Shown piece by piece: positions 1-9,766 of a stretch of 64,000 nt of DNA (its first letter is position 1; every line of letters starts with the position of its first letter). The position numbers and the translations under genes were made by a program. This DNA comes from Mycolicibacterium rhodesiae NBB3 (GTDB taxonomy: Bacteria; Actinomycetota; Actinomycetes; Mycobacteriales; Mycobacteriaceae). Under the pieces are notes generated by a model, which was not told where the DNA came from, did not search any database, and saw only the letters and a program-made list of their open reading frames with translations. Location of the stretch: NCBI RefSeq assembly GCF_000230895.2, contig NC_016604.1, positions 4,340,001 to 4,404,000 of the forward strand, in the 5' to 3' direction.

Positions 1-1
1 G

Positions 2-1762
2 GTGTTGCATTCGCACCCCGCGGTGCACCACGCGCACGTCGCAGTCCGCGAGCGGATCCGCGGCGGACCGCGTTTGATGGCCTACGTCGCCGCAGACCCA
101 GCGCCCGATGTCTCGGAACTGCGCGCGATGCTGTCGAAACGGTTGCCGCGCTACATGGTTCCGCAGAGCATCGCGATCATCGACCAGATGCCGCTGACCT
201 CACACGGCAAGATCGACGAAACAGCGCTGGCGGCCATCGCCGTCGACGACGGTCCGTCGGCCGCACCCGAAACCGAAACCGAATCAGGGCTCGTCGCCGT
301 GCTTGCCGAGCTGCTCGACACCACGGATATCGATGTCACCGCCGAGTTCCTCTCGCTCGGCCTGGACAGCATCGTGGCGCTGTCGGTGGTGCAGGGTGCA
401 CGCAGGCGCGGAATCCCGTTGCGGGCGAGGCTGATGCTCGAGTGCGCGACGATCCGCGAACTCGCCGCGGCGGTCGACAGCGAGTCGGTGACGTTCGGTC
501 GCCGCGACGACGAAACGACGGGACCCATCCCCGTCCTGCCGAACGTGCACTGGCTGTTCGAGCAGGGGCAGCCGCGGCGGCTGGCGCAGACCGAGGCGAT
601 CCGGTTGCCGGACGGCATCACCCGGTCACACCTCGACCGGATGTTGCAAGCCGTCGTCGACGGTCACGAGGTGCTGCGCAGCCGCCTCGACTTCGCCACG
701 ATGACGCTCGTCGAGCACGAACCCCGGGACATCCTCACCGAGGTGTGGGTTGACGGTCCGCTCGAGGACGCAGTCGCCGCGCACTCTCGCGATGCCGTGG
801 AACGCCTTGCTCCGCAGCAGGGTTCGATGCTGTCGGCGGTGTGGCTGCGGCAGCCCGAGGCACCCGGTGTGCTCGTGCTGACTGCGCACGTCCTCGCGCT
901 CGACCCGGCGTCGTGGCGGATCGTGCTCGGCGAACTCGATGCCGGCTGGCACGCCATCGAGTCGGGGCGGGACCCGGTGCCCGCGCTGGAGCACACCAGC
1001 TACCGGCGGTGGTCGCGTGCGCTCGCCGAGCGCGCCGCCCACCTCGACACAGCGGACTTCTGGGTCGACCAACTCCGAGGCGACGACCCGATTCTGGGTG
1101 CCCGGCGAGTTCGGCCGACCGACCGCGTCGGCGACGTCGTGGTGTCCATGTCGCTGACCGATGCCGAAGTCTCGAAGCGGCTGCTGAACGCAACCGAGCC
1201 CACCCAGAATCTGTTGGCCGTCGCGGCAGCACGGACCATCGAGCGCTGGCGGGTTCACCGCGGGCAGGACCCTTCGACGCCGCTGCTGGCATTGGAAACC
1301 CATGGCCGCGCCGACGGTCTCGTCCATGACGCGGACACCTCCGACACTGTTGGCCTGCTCACCGCCATCTACCCGATGCGAGTCCCGTCGCACGGGGCGA
1401 TGGATGCGATGCCGGGGGACGGGATCGACTACGGGCTGCTGCGTTACCTGCGGCCCGACACCGCCGAGCGTCTCAAGGCGTATGCCGAACCGCAGATCCT
1501 GCTGAACTTTCTCGGCAGAATCCACGTCGCGGTGGGCGGCGCGATGCGCCCGGATCGGGCTCTGCTGGCCAACGTCTCGCCACTGCCCGAACCCGACCTC
1601 GCCGTGCGACACGCGGTGACCATCCTGGCGGCGGTCATCGGCGAGGGGGATTCCCAGGTGCTGGGCACGCAGTGGCGCACACTGCCGGACATCCTGTCCG
1701 CCGACGACGTCGCCACCCTGCAGTCGATGTGGCAGGACTCGCTGAGAGAGGTTGCACCATGA
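2..1762 (+). CDS. mbtF: MbtF, mycobactin NRPS, C-terminal part (5' partial)
   Basis: This is the C-terminal 586 residues of a nonribosomal peptide synthetase; the gene starts upstream of the window. In order it shows the end of an adenylation domain (RLPRYMVPQ, then the SHGKID lysine motif), a peptidyl carrier domain with LGLDS (phosphopantetheine Ser about residue 123), and a terminal condensation/epimerization-like domain from about residue 170. MbtF loads the terminal lysine in mycobactin assembly in the cytoplasm. In the last domain the HHxxxDG motif reads HVLALDP (His 296, Val 297), so the second, catalytic His is missing. It overlaps mbtG by 4 bp (ATGA), which indicates one operon. The MbtF rather than MbtE assignment rests on the mbtG neighbour and the terminal domain. 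Confidence 0.9.
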   Translation: MLHSHPAVHHAHVAVRERIRGGPRLMAYVAADPAPDVSELRAMLSKRLPRYMVPQSIAIIDQMPLTSHGKIDETALAAIAVDDGPSAAPETETESGLVAVLAELLDTTDIDVTAEFLSLGLDSIVALSVVQGARRRGIPLRARLMLECATIRELAAAVDSESVTFGRRDDETTGPIPVLPNVHWLFEQGQPRRLAQTEAIRLPDGITRSHLDRMLQAVVDGHEVLRSRLDFATMTLVEHEPRDILTEVWVDGPLEDAVAAHSRDAVERLAPQQGSMLSAVWLRQPEAPGVLVLTAHVLALDPASWRIVLGELDAGWHAIESGRDPVPALEHTSYRRWSRALAERAAHLDTADFWVDQLRGDDPILGARRVRPTDRVGDVVVSMSLTDAEVSKRLLNATEPTQNLLAVAAARTIERWRVHRGQDPSTPLLALETHGRADGLVHDADTSDTVGLLTAIYPMRVPSHGAMDAMPGDGIDYGLLRYLRPDTAERLKAYAEPQILLNFLGRIHVAVGGAMRPDRALLANVSPLPEPDLAVRHAVTILAAVIGEGDSQVLGTQWRTLPDILSADDVATLQSMWQDSLREVAP

Positions 1763-3111
1763 GGCCCACCCTCGCCGTCGTCGGCGCAGGCGCCAAAGCT
1801 GTCGCTGTCGCAGCCAAGGCTGCCGAGTTGAACCACATGGGCGTCGATGTGCCCGAAGTCGTTGCGGTGGAGCGCACCGGGGTCGCGGCAAACTGGCAGG
1901 CCGAGGGTGGCTGGACCGACGGTCAGCACCGGCTGGGCACCAGTCCGGAGAAGGACGTCGGATTCCCGTACCGCTCGTCGTTCCCTGTCCTGCGGGCGGG
2001 GGCCCAGGCGCCGGGCCGCAACGCCGAACTCGACGACCGTATGACGCGCCACAGCTGGCAGTCATACCTGATCGCCACCGGCCAGTTCGCCGAATGGATC
2101 GACCGCGGCAGGCCCGCGCCCACCCACCGCCGGTGGAGCCAGTACCTGAGGTGGGTCGCAACCAACTGCGAGATGAACGTCATCTCCGGTGAGGTCACCA
2201 GGATCGCCGTCGATACCGAAGCCGATGCGCCGCGGTGGGCACTGCACACCTCTGAGAAGGCGGTGCTCGCAGACGGATTGATGATCACCGGCCCCGGTCA
2301 ACCCGAGCGGTCGATCCTGCCGGGCAACCCGCGGGTGTTGTCGATCGCGCAGTTCTGGCACCGAGCCGCGCGCAACGAATTGTCGGCCGAGCGCGTCGCG
2401 GTCATCGGGGGAGGCGAGACCGCCGCATCGATGCTCAATGAGCTTTTCCGGCATCGGGTTTCGACGATCACGGTCATCTCGCCAGGTGTCACCCTGTTCA
2501 CGCGCGGTGAGGGTTTCTTCGAGAACATGCTGTTCTCCGACCCCACCGGCTGGACAGCTCTCACTCTCGAGGAACGGCGGGACGCGTTGGCGCGCACCGA
2601 CCGGGGGGTGTTCTCCGCACGGGTTCAAGAGGCGCTGCTGTCCGACGATCGGATCCGTCACCTGCGGGGCCGCGTCGCGCATGCGGTGGCGCGAGACAGC
2701 CGAATCCGCCTGACGCTGAGCACGAATCAGGGCGGCGAGAATCTCGAGACCGCGCACGGCTTCGACCTGGTGATCGACGGGTCAGGTGCCGACGCGCTGT
2801 GGTTCGTGCCGCTGCTGGGCCAGGATGCACTGGATCTGCTTGAACTCGGCTTGGGCGGTCCACTCACCGGTGAGTCGTTGCAGGAGTTCATCGGCGACGA
2901 TCTGGCGCTCACCGATATCACACCGAAACTGTTCCTGCCCGGACTGTCCGGACTCACCCAGGGACCGGGCTTTCCCAACCTCTCCTGCCTGGGACTGCTG
3001 TCTGACAGGATTCTCGGCTCCGACCTCGTCGCAAATCGAGGCTTGTCCGAGCGACCATCAGGCAGGGCCAACGCCTCCACGCCCGAGATTGCGCACAGGG
3101 CCGCGGGCTGA
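1759..3111 (+). CDS. mbtG: MbtG, lysine N6-monooxygenase of mycobactin synthesis
   Basis: A flavin and NADPH dependent N-hydroxylase of 450 residues. It hydroxylates the lysine epsilon-amino groups that become the hydroxamate iron ligands of mycobactin. The N-terminus has a FAD-binding GAGAKA motif (residues about 9-14), and a NADPH-type glycine motif IGGGETA lies near residue 215. The sequence closely follows the M. tuberculosis MbtG that I remember, including SPEKDVGFPYR and ISPGVTLFTRGEGFFEN. The ATG at 1759 is chosen because it overlaps the mbtF stop as ATGA and fits the family start; the frame is also open further upstream inside mbtF. The gene converges on irtB with only 7 bp between the stops. 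Confidence 0.95.
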   Translation: MRPTLAVVGAGAKAVAVAAKAAELNHMGVDVPEVVAVERTGVAANWQAEGGWTDGQHRLGTSPEKDVGFPYRSSFPVLRAGAQAPGRNAELDDRMTRHSWQSYLIATGQFAEWIDRGRPAPTHRRWSQYLRWVATNCEMNVISGEVTRIAVDTEADAPRWALHTSEKAVLADGLMITGPGQPERSILPGNPRVLSIAQFWHRAARNELSAERVAVIGGGETAASMLNELFRHRVSTITVISPGVTLFTRGEGFFENMLFSDPTGWTALTLEERRDALARTDRGVFSARVQEALLSDDRIRHLRGRVAHAVARDSRIRLTLSTNQGGENLETAHGFDLVIDGSGADALWFVPLLGQDALDLLELGLGGPLTGESLQEFIGDDLALTDITPKLFLPGLSGLTQGPGFPNLSCLGLLSDRILGSDLVANRGLSERPSGRANASTPEIAHRAAG

Positions 3112-3118
3112 CCGAACG

Positions 3119-4870
3119 CTAGACCTCCGCGCCGATCCGCCAGCCAGAGCTTTTCTCATGCTGGAGCCAGAATTCGGCGAAACGTCCACCGCGCTCGGTG
3201 AGTTCGTCGATCGTGCCCTGCTCAATGATCGCTCCGCCGTCGACGAACAACACCTGATCGGCATCGCGGATGGCGGTGGACCGATGCGCGATGATGACGC
3301 GCGTGCGGCGGCGAGGGTCGTCTCTAATCGCATCGGTGACCGACGACTCGTTCTCGGTGTCCAGTGCGCTGGTCGCCTCGTCGATCAGCAGCATGCCCGC
3401 CGGCTTGACGAGTGCCCGCGCGATGCTCACCCGCTGACGCTCGCCACCGGAGAGCGCCGCGCCTGCCTCGCCGACGCGGGTGGACTCGCCATCGGGTAGG
3501 CGCGAGACGATCTCGTCGACCCGCGCCAACGACATCGCGTCGCGGATGTCCTTGTCATCGGCCTCAGGGTGGCCGGCACGCACGTTGTCGCGAATCGACC
3601 CGTCGAACAGATACGGATGCTGGAACACCATGCTCACCAGCGCTCTGCGGGTGCCCAAGTCGAGATCGTCGACATCGGCGCCGTCGACGAGGATCTGGCC
3701 GCGATACGGTGTGTGCAACCCCGCGATGAGTGACAGGATCGTGCTCTTACCCGACCCCGACGGTCCGACGATCGCCGTCGTGGTCCCCGGTTCGAGGACG
3801 AAGTCGAGGTCGGACAGGACGTCCTCGGCGTCGGCGCTGCCGTAGCGGAAGCCGACGCCGCGGAATTCGACACGGGGCGAACGGGTTCCGGCTGAAGGCA
3901 CCGCGTCGGCGGCGACGTGCGCGGCACCGGGCGCGTCGATGATGGTGCGCAGGTTCGTCAGTACTCCACGGGAGTTCTCCACGGCGGTGGAGAGGTCGGC
4001 CAGCACGGTGAACGGTTCCAGGAACCGCACGGTGACGATCAGGAGCGCGACGGCCTCGGGTGCGCCGATCTGGCCGCCCACCGCCAAGGTGGTGACGGTG
4101 CCGGCCAGCGCGATGAGCGCGATCTGGCTTGCCACGCTGAACAACAGCTGGCCCGGAATCTGGAACAGCAGCAGCCGCATCGTGGCACCCTGCGCCGAGG
4201 TCACCGCCGCACCCGTCTGGCTGCGCGCGGAGGTCGCCCTCCTGCTGGCTCGCAACGCCTGCTGGGTGCGTGCGAACTCCAGGATCCGCTCGGTCAGCTC
4301 GTTGTGTGCCCTGGAGTCGGCGGCGTCGGCGGCCCGCACGATCCGCTGGCTTGCGACGAGCGCGCCGAGCAGCAGCGGCAGCGTGATGGCCGCGGTCACA
4401 CCGAGTTGCCAGGAGACGACGAACAAACCGACCGTGATCGCCGCGGGCAGCAGTACCGCGCCCAGGAACGGCGTGAGCAGGTTCGCGACGAACGCGACGA
4501 CGTCGGGTGCGCTCGCGGCGATCGCCTGTCGTGCCATCGCGGTGTTGTCGGCAGTGAACCAGCCCAGCGGGATGTTGGTCAGCCGATCGGCCATCCTGTG
4601 CTGAGTGTCGTCGACCAGTGCGAAACCGATGCGGTAACCGATGCGCGCCAGGATCATGTCGACGAGCCAGCCTGCGGCGGTGACCGCGGTCAGCGCGCCG
4701 AGCCACGTCAGCGCGTCGGCCGGGGTGGATGTGAACAAGGCGCCGAGCAGCGGTACCAACAGCAGAGCGCTCGCGGCTCGCAGGATCACCGAGACGAACG
4801 ACAGCACGGTGTAGGTGGTGAGCACCCCGCGGTGCTCGGCGGGGATCAGGCGCAGCAGATTGCGGATCAT
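3119..4870 (-). CDS. irtB: IrtB, ABC transporter half of the siderophore importer
   Basis: An ABC half-transporter of 583 residues with an N-terminal six-helix membrane domain and a C-terminal ATPase: Walker A GPSGSGKST, signature LSGGERQR, Walker B MLLIDEA and a switch His in IIAHRS. With IrtA it forms the inner-membrane importer of ferric mycobactin and carboxymycobactin. The ATG at 4870 overlaps the irtA stop as ATGA, so the pair should be translationally coupled. The frame stays open a further 20 codons upstream, but that extension runs inside irtA and is rejected. Confidence 0.93.
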   Translation of the reverse strand: MIRNLLRLIPAEHRGVLTTYTVLSFVSVILRAASALLLVPLLGALFTSTPADALTWLGALTAVTAAGWLVDMILARIGYRIGFALVDDTQHRMADRLTNIPLGWFTADNTAMARQAIAASAPDVVAFVANLLTPFLGAVLLPAAITVGLFVVSWQLGVTAAITLPLLLGALVASQRIVRAADAADSRAHNELTERILEFARTQQALRASRRATSARSQTGAAVTSAQGATMRLLLFQIPGQLLFSVASQIALIALAGTVTTLAVGGQIGAPEAVALLIVTVRFLEPFTVLADLSTAVENSRGVLTNLRTIIDAPGAAHVAADAVPSAGTRSPRVEFRGVGFRYGSADAEDVLSDLDFVLEPGTTTAIVGPSGSGKSTILSLIAGLHTPYRGQILVDGADVDDLDLGTRRALVSMVFQHPYLFDGSIRDNVRAGHPEADDKDIRDAMSLARVDEIVSRLPDGESTRVGEAGAALSGGERQRVSIARALVKPAGMLLIDEATSALDTENESSVTDAIRDDPRRRTRVIIAHRSTAIRDADQVLFVDGGAIIEQGTIDELTERGGRFAEFWLQHEKSSGWRIGAEV

Positions 4871-7461
4871 CGGGTGGCCTCCCCGGTGAGTGCGCCGTGG
4901 GCGCGTGCGTCGCCGCTGCGGCTGTCCCACAGCTGCCGATAGCGGCCGTCGGCGTCGAGGAGATCGGTGTGAGTGCCGATTTCGGCTATGCGACCGCGGT
5001 CGAGCACGACGATCTGGTCGGCCTCGGTGATGGTGTGCAGACGGTGGGCGATCACCAGCACCGTCCGGTTGCGGATCAGCCGTCCCAACGCTTGCTGCAC
5101 AAGGTATTCCGACTCCGGGTCCGCGAACGCGGTCGCCTCGTCCATGATCAGTATCGGAGTGTCCGCGAGGATGGCGCGTGCAATGGTCAGGCGCTGGCGT
5201 TCGCCTCCCGAGAGCTGACTGTTGGCGCCGAGGACGGTGTCGTATCCGTCGGGCAGCCGCATGATCCGCTCGTGGATCTGCGCGTCCCTGGCCGCGGCCC
5301 TGACCTCGTCGGCGGTCGCCTCCGGCCGGGCCAGGGCGATGTTGTCTGCGACGGACCCGTGGACCAGTTGGACATCCTGGAAGACGAAACCGACCTGCGT
5401 GTACAGCTCGTCGGGCGTCAGCGAACGCACATCGCGACCATCGATCCGGATGGCGCCGGTGTCGATGTCGTGGAATCGCGCGAGCAGTGAGGCAAGCGTG
5501 GACTTCCCGGAGCCCGACGGGCCCACCAGCGCTGTCACGGTTCCCGGTCGCAGGGTGAAGTTCACGTCGTGGATGACGGGAACGCCTGTGCGGTAACCGA
5601 AGTCGACGTTGTCGAAGGTGACCGTGCCCGGCGCAACGGTGTCGGTGGCTGCGGGCGTCACGCTGAGGAGCTCGTCCTCGTAGAGGGTGACAGCGATGCG
5701 GCGGGCAGCCTGCATGCCCTCACGTAGACCGCCGAATCCGAACGCGATACCCAACAGACGTGTTCCGAAGGTGGTGCCGAGGATGAGGAACGGCAGCAGC
5801 GTCGTCGGCTCCATCGCGTCGGAGATCACCAAAAGTGTTCCCGCCGAGGCGATGAGCCATAGGAACGTCGACGGGCGCGTGACGATGTCCATGAAGGTCT
5901 TCTTGCCTATGAACGGCCGCTGCCAGACGTTGAGGAAGTCGATGTAGTCGTCCAGGCTCCGCCGGAACGAGGAGGCCGCCGCGCCGCCGAACACCCGGAT
6001 CACCGGCTGGCCTTCGAGATACGCCGCGGCTTCGTCGTTCATCCGTTCGGCCCACTTGGACGCCTCGGTGATCTTCGGACCGCTCTGATACACCATCGTC
6101 CACGTCGTGATGATGTAGATCAGGATCGGCAGCAACAGGATCAACGCCAACCGCCAGTCGACGATGAACAGGTACACGAGCACCGCGAGCGGCGCGACGA
6201 CCGCGGCCACCGCGTCCGACACCGCGTGGGTGACCAGATAATGAAGCGACAGCGTGTCGTCCTGAACGAGCTTCTTGACCGCACCCGACCCGCGTTGCGT
6301 GAACCATCCCAGCGGGAGCCGCGCCAGCTTGTCGAGCAGCCGGCGGCGAACCTGTGCACTGAACCGCATGTCAACCACGTGCAGCCACAACAGAAGTCCC
6401 GCACTGAGCATGGCGCCGGCACCGAGGAGCGCCACGAACACGATCAGCGTGCCGCGCAAGGCGGACTCGCCGGCGCCTGCCAACAACTGCCTGGCCAGTT
6501 CGACCAGCACGACGAACGGCGCCAACTGCAGCAGGGTGATCAACAGCTCGAGCACGCCCGTCGCGATCAGCTGTGGCTTCACCGGCGCCAGCAGATCCTT
6601 GGCGGCCTGCGAACGCCAACGTCCCTTGGATGCGGCGGGTTCGGTCAGCACCGTCGGCGCCGGGGTCGAATCGAGGTTTTCGACAGTCTCGGCGGGCTTG
6701 TCATCGCTGTCGCGGCGGCTGCCCATCTCGCGACCTTGCGTCCAATACGCCTGGGCGTGCAGGTCGGTCTTGGGAAATCCGAATGCCTCGCGCAGTCTCT
6801 TGCGCAAGTGCTTCAGCGAGCCGGCCTCCGGTCCCGCCCACGCATACCAATCCGACCAGTCGCGATCCTCGATGGCAGTGGCCAGGCTGAGATCGTCGGT
6901 CCTGTCCACCCAGTGCAGGGTGCGCCGCGCGTGGTCCTCGAGAGGTATGAGGTCGTCGTCGGCGGAGTGCCGTTCCAGATACACCTCGACATCGACGTCG
7001 GCGGGAATCACCGCCACGATCGAGTTGATGGCGGGAATGGAGGCCGAGTCGCCGATCAGCAGGAAGCCTGCGGGCAACTCGTCGGGAACATGAAAACCCC
7101 TGGAGCCCAATGACACAACGGGAAGGGTCATGCCCGGCTCGGCCCTGGCGGCCCAGTGGCTGGCGGGTCCGGACGGTTCGTGCAGCACCACGTCCACCGC
7201 GAATCGCCCTGAGTCCGGCTCGGCCCACACGATCGTGTAGACACGCTGGAACTCGCTGTCGCTGCCCTCGGGGTCGGGAAACCAGAACCGCAGAAACGCC
7301 GTCGGCTCGACCGTGACGTCGGAGAAGAGGGTCGGTGAGGTCATCGTGATCCGGACGAAGTGCGGAGCTATCCGCGCGACCTCGACGACAGTGGCTTCGT
7401 GGTCCCGCCCCCCGAAGCTTCGCAGTAGGGCTCCCTGCAAGCCTCTTCCCATGGTGAACAT
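4867..7461 (-). CDS. irtA: IrtA, siderophore importer with FAD-binding SIP domain
   Basis: An 864-residue fusion. Residues about 1-270 form a siderophore-interaction domain of ferric-reductase type with the FAD motif RVYT; a low-complexity linker follows; then come an ABC membrane domain (about 295-560) and an ATPase (Walker A GPSGSGKST near 645, signature LSGGERQR, Walker B ILIMDEA). In M. tuberculosis the SIP domain faces the cytosol and reduces mycobactin-bound iron. The gene is divergent from a DUF998 gene and has an IdeR box 23 bp upstream of the ATG, so iron repression is expected. Its position next to mbtFG differs from M. tuberculosis, where irtAB (Rv1348-Rv1349) lies away from the mbt cluster. 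Confidence 0.95.
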   Translation of the reverse strand: MFTMGRGLQGALLRSFGGRDHEATVVEVARIAPHFVRITMTSPTLFSDVTVEPTAFLRFWFPDPEGSDSEFQRVYTIVWAEPDSGRFAVDVVLHEPSGPASHWAARAEPGMTLPVVSLGSRGFHVPDELPAGFLLIGDSASIPAINSIVAVIPADVDVEVYLERHSADDDLIPLEDHARRTLHWVDRTDDLSLATAIEDRDWSDWYAWAGPEAGSLKHLRKRLREAFGFPKTDLHAQAYWTQGREMGSRRDSDDKPAETVENLDSTPAPTVLTEPAASKGRWRSQAAKDLLAPVKPQLIATGVLELLITLLQLAPFVVLVELARQLLAGAGESALRGTLIVFVALLGAGAMLSAGLLLWLHVVDMRFSAQVRRRLLDKLARLPLGWFTQRGSGAVKKLVQDDTLSLHYLVTHAVSDAVAAVVAPLAVLVYLFIVDWRLALILLLPILIYIITTWTMVYQSGPKITEASKWAERMNDEAAAYLEGQPVIRVFGGAAASSFRRSLDDYIDFLNVWQRPFIGKKTFMDIVTRPSTFLWLIASAGTLLVISDAMEPTTLLPFLILGTTFGTRLLGIAFGFGGLREGMQAARRIAVTLYEDELLSVTPAATDTVAPGTVTFDNVDFGYRTGVPVIHDVNFTLRPGTVTALVGPSGSGKSTLASLLARFHDIDTGAIRIDGRDVRSLTPDELYTQVGFVFQDVQLVHGSVADNIALARPEATADEVRAAARDAQIHERIMRLPDGYDTVLGANSQLSGGERQRLTIARAILADTPILIMDEATAFADPESEYLVQQALGRLIRNRTVLVIAHRLHTITEADQIVVLDRGRIAEIGTHTDLLDADGRYRQLWDSRSGDARAHGALTGEATR

Positions 7462-7483
7462 CCTCTGCTCGGCGTGCAGGTAG

Positions 7484-7502
7484 TTAGCCTAGCCTAACCT
7501 GA
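7484..7502 (-). promoter_or_regulatory. IdeR (iron) box upstream of irtA
   Basis: Read on the minus strand this is TCAGGTTAGGCTAGGCTAA, which matches 16 of 19 positions of the IdeR consensus TTAGGTTAGGCTAACCTAA. It lies in the 98-bp gap between irtA and the divergent DUF998 gene. Fe-IdeR binding here should repress irtAB when iron is sufficient. Confidence 0.85.
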
Positions 7503-7559
7503 GTCATCCCGGCAGCTTCCGTCCACCTCGGACATCCGCACTGCTCTACGGTTGAGGAT

Positions 7560-8219
7560 GTGACGACATCGCGGCGTCTGAGGACCGTGACCGCCGCTCT
7601 GTGGATCGTCGCAGCCGTCGTCTTCATCGCCTTCGAGGCGATCGCCGCGGCCGCCGTCCCGTCGTACAGCTATGTCGCGCAATACATCAGCGTGCTCGGT
7701 GTGCCCGAATGGTCGCCGCGCGCGCCGCTGATGAACTCGGCCTTCTATCTGCAGGGTGCGTTCTTCTTGGGCGGGGCCGTCCTCGCGGCACGCGCCGTCC
7801 GCGGCGGGTGGACGGGCACGGTGTTCGTGCTGCTGGCGGCGACCAACGCCGCCGGCAACGCCCTGATCGGGTACGTGCACGGGTTCTCCCCGCTGTGGAA
7901 CGAGGGCTACGAATGGCTGCACGGGTTCGGCGCATTCCTGGCGATCTGCGGCGGCAACCTCGCTGTCGTCGTGGGTTCGGCCGTGGTGGGTCGCGGGTTG
8001 GCAGCGCGCTGGTACACCCCGATCGGGGTGATGATCGGCATCGCGGGCCTGGTGATCGGGGCGATGCTGCAGACCTATGCCAGATGGGCGACCGACTTCG
8101 CGCACATCGGCCTCGTCGAGCGGGCCTGTGTGTACACGATCTTGGCGTGGCAGATCCTCACCGGCATCGTCCTGCTGACTCGAACCCGTCCTGACGTTGT
8201 GGCGGCGGACGTCCGCTAG
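7560..8219 (+). CDS. DUF998 family membrane protein
   Basis: A 219-residue integral membrane protein with about six hydrophobic segments. It has the DUF998 pattern of an early SYSYVAQYISVLG segment and NAAGNALIGYVHG in the middle. No biochemical role is established for the family. The GTG start at 7560 follows the IdeR box of irtA by about 57 bp, so iron control in both directions is possible but not shown. Its 3' end overlaps the convergent gene at 8216 by 4 bp. Confidence 0.8.
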   Translation: MTTSRRLRTVTAALWIVAAVVFIAFEAIAAAAVPSYSYVAQYISVLGVPEWSPRAPLMNSAFYLQGAFFLGGAVLAARAVRGGWTGTVFVLLAATNAAGNALIGYVHGFSPLWNEGYEWLHGFGAFLAICGGNLAVVVGSAVVGRGLAARWYTPIGVMIGIAGLVIGAMLQTYARWATDFAHIGLVERACVYTILAWQILTGIVLLTRTRPDVVAADVR

Positions 8220-8536
8220 ACCGAGACCTGCTCGGACATCGGAATATCCATGTCGAACACCCGCGCATGCAGCACGACGCGATTGCGCAACGCCGACCGC
8301 ACCGCGCGATGCAACCCGTCCTCCAGATAGACGTCGCCGTTCCATTTCACCGCATGAGGGAACAGGTCCCCGTAGAACGTCGAGTCCTCCGACAGCAGAC
8401 GGTCGAGCGCCAGCACGGTCGTGGTCATCACCAGTTCGTCGAGCCGGATCTGCCGGGGCGGGATCTGTGCCCACTGCCGATGCGACAGCCCGTGCTCGGG
8501 GTAGGGCCGCCCGTCGCGCACCCCTTTGAAGATCAC
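8216..8536 (-). CDS. Conserved mycobacterial protein (Rv2375-like)
   Basis: A soluble protein of 106 residues. It resembles the conserved M. tuberculosis protein encoded next to hrcA (Rv2375), judged from memory and gene order. Visible features are a PPRQIRLDELV segment and a C-terminal block YLEDGLHRAVRSALRNR. The function is unknown; antitoxin-like annotations exist for the family but nothing here proves one. The GTG at 8536 is preferred over a TTG 33 bp upstream because it gives the expected length of about 105 residues. Confidence 0.7.
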   Translation of the reverse strand: MIFKGVRDGRPYPEHGLSHRQWAQIPPRQIRLDELVMTTTVLALDRLLSEDSTFYGDLFPHAVKWNGDVYLEDGLHRAVRSALRNRVVLHARVFDMDIPMSEQVSV

Positions 8537-8691
8537 GAATCGAACCCCCGCGTCGTCCCCCGAGACCAACGCTTCACCTTCGGAAGGCTATCGCAATTAC
8601 GCTGACAGCCGCGCGCGCGGTATCTCCGCTGATGATGGCCGTAAAATGAACACCAAGTGGAAAGTGGTCGAGCCGGGAGGCAGGTGAACGC

Positions 8692-9723
8692 GTGGGTAGC
8701 GCCGATGATCGTCGATTCGAGGTGTTGCGTGCGATCGTCGCCGACTTCGTGGCCACCAAGGAGCCGATCGGTTCGAAGTCGCTCGTCGAGCGCCACAACC
8801 TCGGCGTCTCGAGCGCGACGGTTCGCAACGACATGGCCGTTCTGGAGGCCGAGGGTTACATCGCGCAGCCGCACACCAGCTCCGGGCGAGTGCCGACGGA
8901 GAAGGGCTATCGCGAATTCGTCGACCGGCTGGAAGACGTCAAACCGCTGTCGTCGGCCGAACGGAGCGCGATCCTCGGCTTCCTGGAATCCGGTGTCGAC
9001 CTCGACGACGTGCTGCGGCGGGCGGTCCGGTTGCTCGCGCAACTGACGCGTCAGGTCGCGATCGTGCAGTACCCGACGTTGTCGACGTCATCGGTTCGTC
9101 ACCTCGAGGTGGTCGCGTTGACGCCTGCGCGGCTGCTGCTCGTCGTCATCACCGACACCGGTCGCGTCGACCAGCGCATCGTCGAACTGGGGGACGCGCT
9201 GGACGAGCACGACGTGGCCAAGCTGCGCGATCTGCTGGGGCAGGCCCTGGAGGGCAAGCCGCTCGCGGCGGCGTCCGTCGCTGTCGCCGACCTCGCCTCT
9301 GGGCTCAACGGCAAGGGCGGGCTCGCCGACGCGGTCGGCCGGTCGGCCACGATGCTGGTGGAGACGCTCGTCGAGCACAGCGAGGAGCGGCTGGTGCTGG
9401 GCGGCACGGCCAATCTCACCCGCAACACCGCGGACTTCGGCGGGTCGCTTCGTTCGGTACTGGAAGCGCTCGAGGAACAGGTGGTGGTGCTGCGACTGCT
9501 GGCGGCGCAGCAGGAGGCGGGCAAGATCACCGTGCGGATCGGCCACGAAACCGAGGCCGAGGCGATGGCGGGGACGTCGGTGATTACCACTGCATACGGA
9601 AGTTCGGGCAAGGTGTACGGCGGGATGGGTGTACTGGGGCCGACACGGATGGACTATCCGGGGACTATCGCCAACGTCGCTGCGGTTGCGCTCTATATCG
9701 GGGAAGTCTTAGGTAGCCGATAG
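8692..9723 (+). CDS. hrcA: HrcA, heat-shock transcriptional repressor
   Basis: A 343-residue repressor of class I heat-shock genes that binds CIRCE operators. It has an N-terminal winged helix (VSSATVRNDMAVLEAEGYI, about residues 39-57, then PHTSSGRVPTEKGYR) and the HrcA C-terminal domain ending in MDYPGTIANVAAVA. The GTG start is preceded by GGGAGG at 8675-8680. No CIRCE palindrome is visible upstream here, as expected when the target promoters (groES, groEL2) are elsewhere. The hrcA-dnaJ2-rsmE order is the usual actinobacterial one. Confidence 0.95.
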   Translation: MGSADDRRFEVLRAIVADFVATKEPIGSKSLVERHNLGVSSATVRNDMAVLEAEGYIAQPHTSSGRVPTEKGYREFVDRLEDVKPLSSAERSAILGFLESGVDLDDVLRRAVRLLAQLTRQVAIVQYPTLSTSSVRHLEVVALTPARLLLVVITDTGRVDQRIVELGDALDEHDVAKLRDLLGQALEGKPLAAASVAVADLASGLNGKGGLADAVGRSATMLVETLVEHSEERLVLGGTANLTRNTADFGGSLRSVLEALEEQVVVLRLLAAQQEAGKITVRIGHETEAEAMAGTSVITTAYGSSGKVYGGMGVLGPTRMDYPGTIANVAAVALYIGEVLGSR

Positions 9724-9766
9724 ATCCGGCTAACGACAAGCAAAGGAAAGGTCAGGCAAGGTCAGC

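Noticed and set aside
1923..2161. Long minus-strand frames inside mbtF and mbtG (for example 626-2161)
   Set aside because: They are high-GC antisense shadows with no recognisable domain and lie fully over well-supported genes.
8570..8691. Search for a CIRCE operator before hrcA
   Set aside because: No TTAGCACTC-N9-GAGTGCTAA-like inverted repeat is present.
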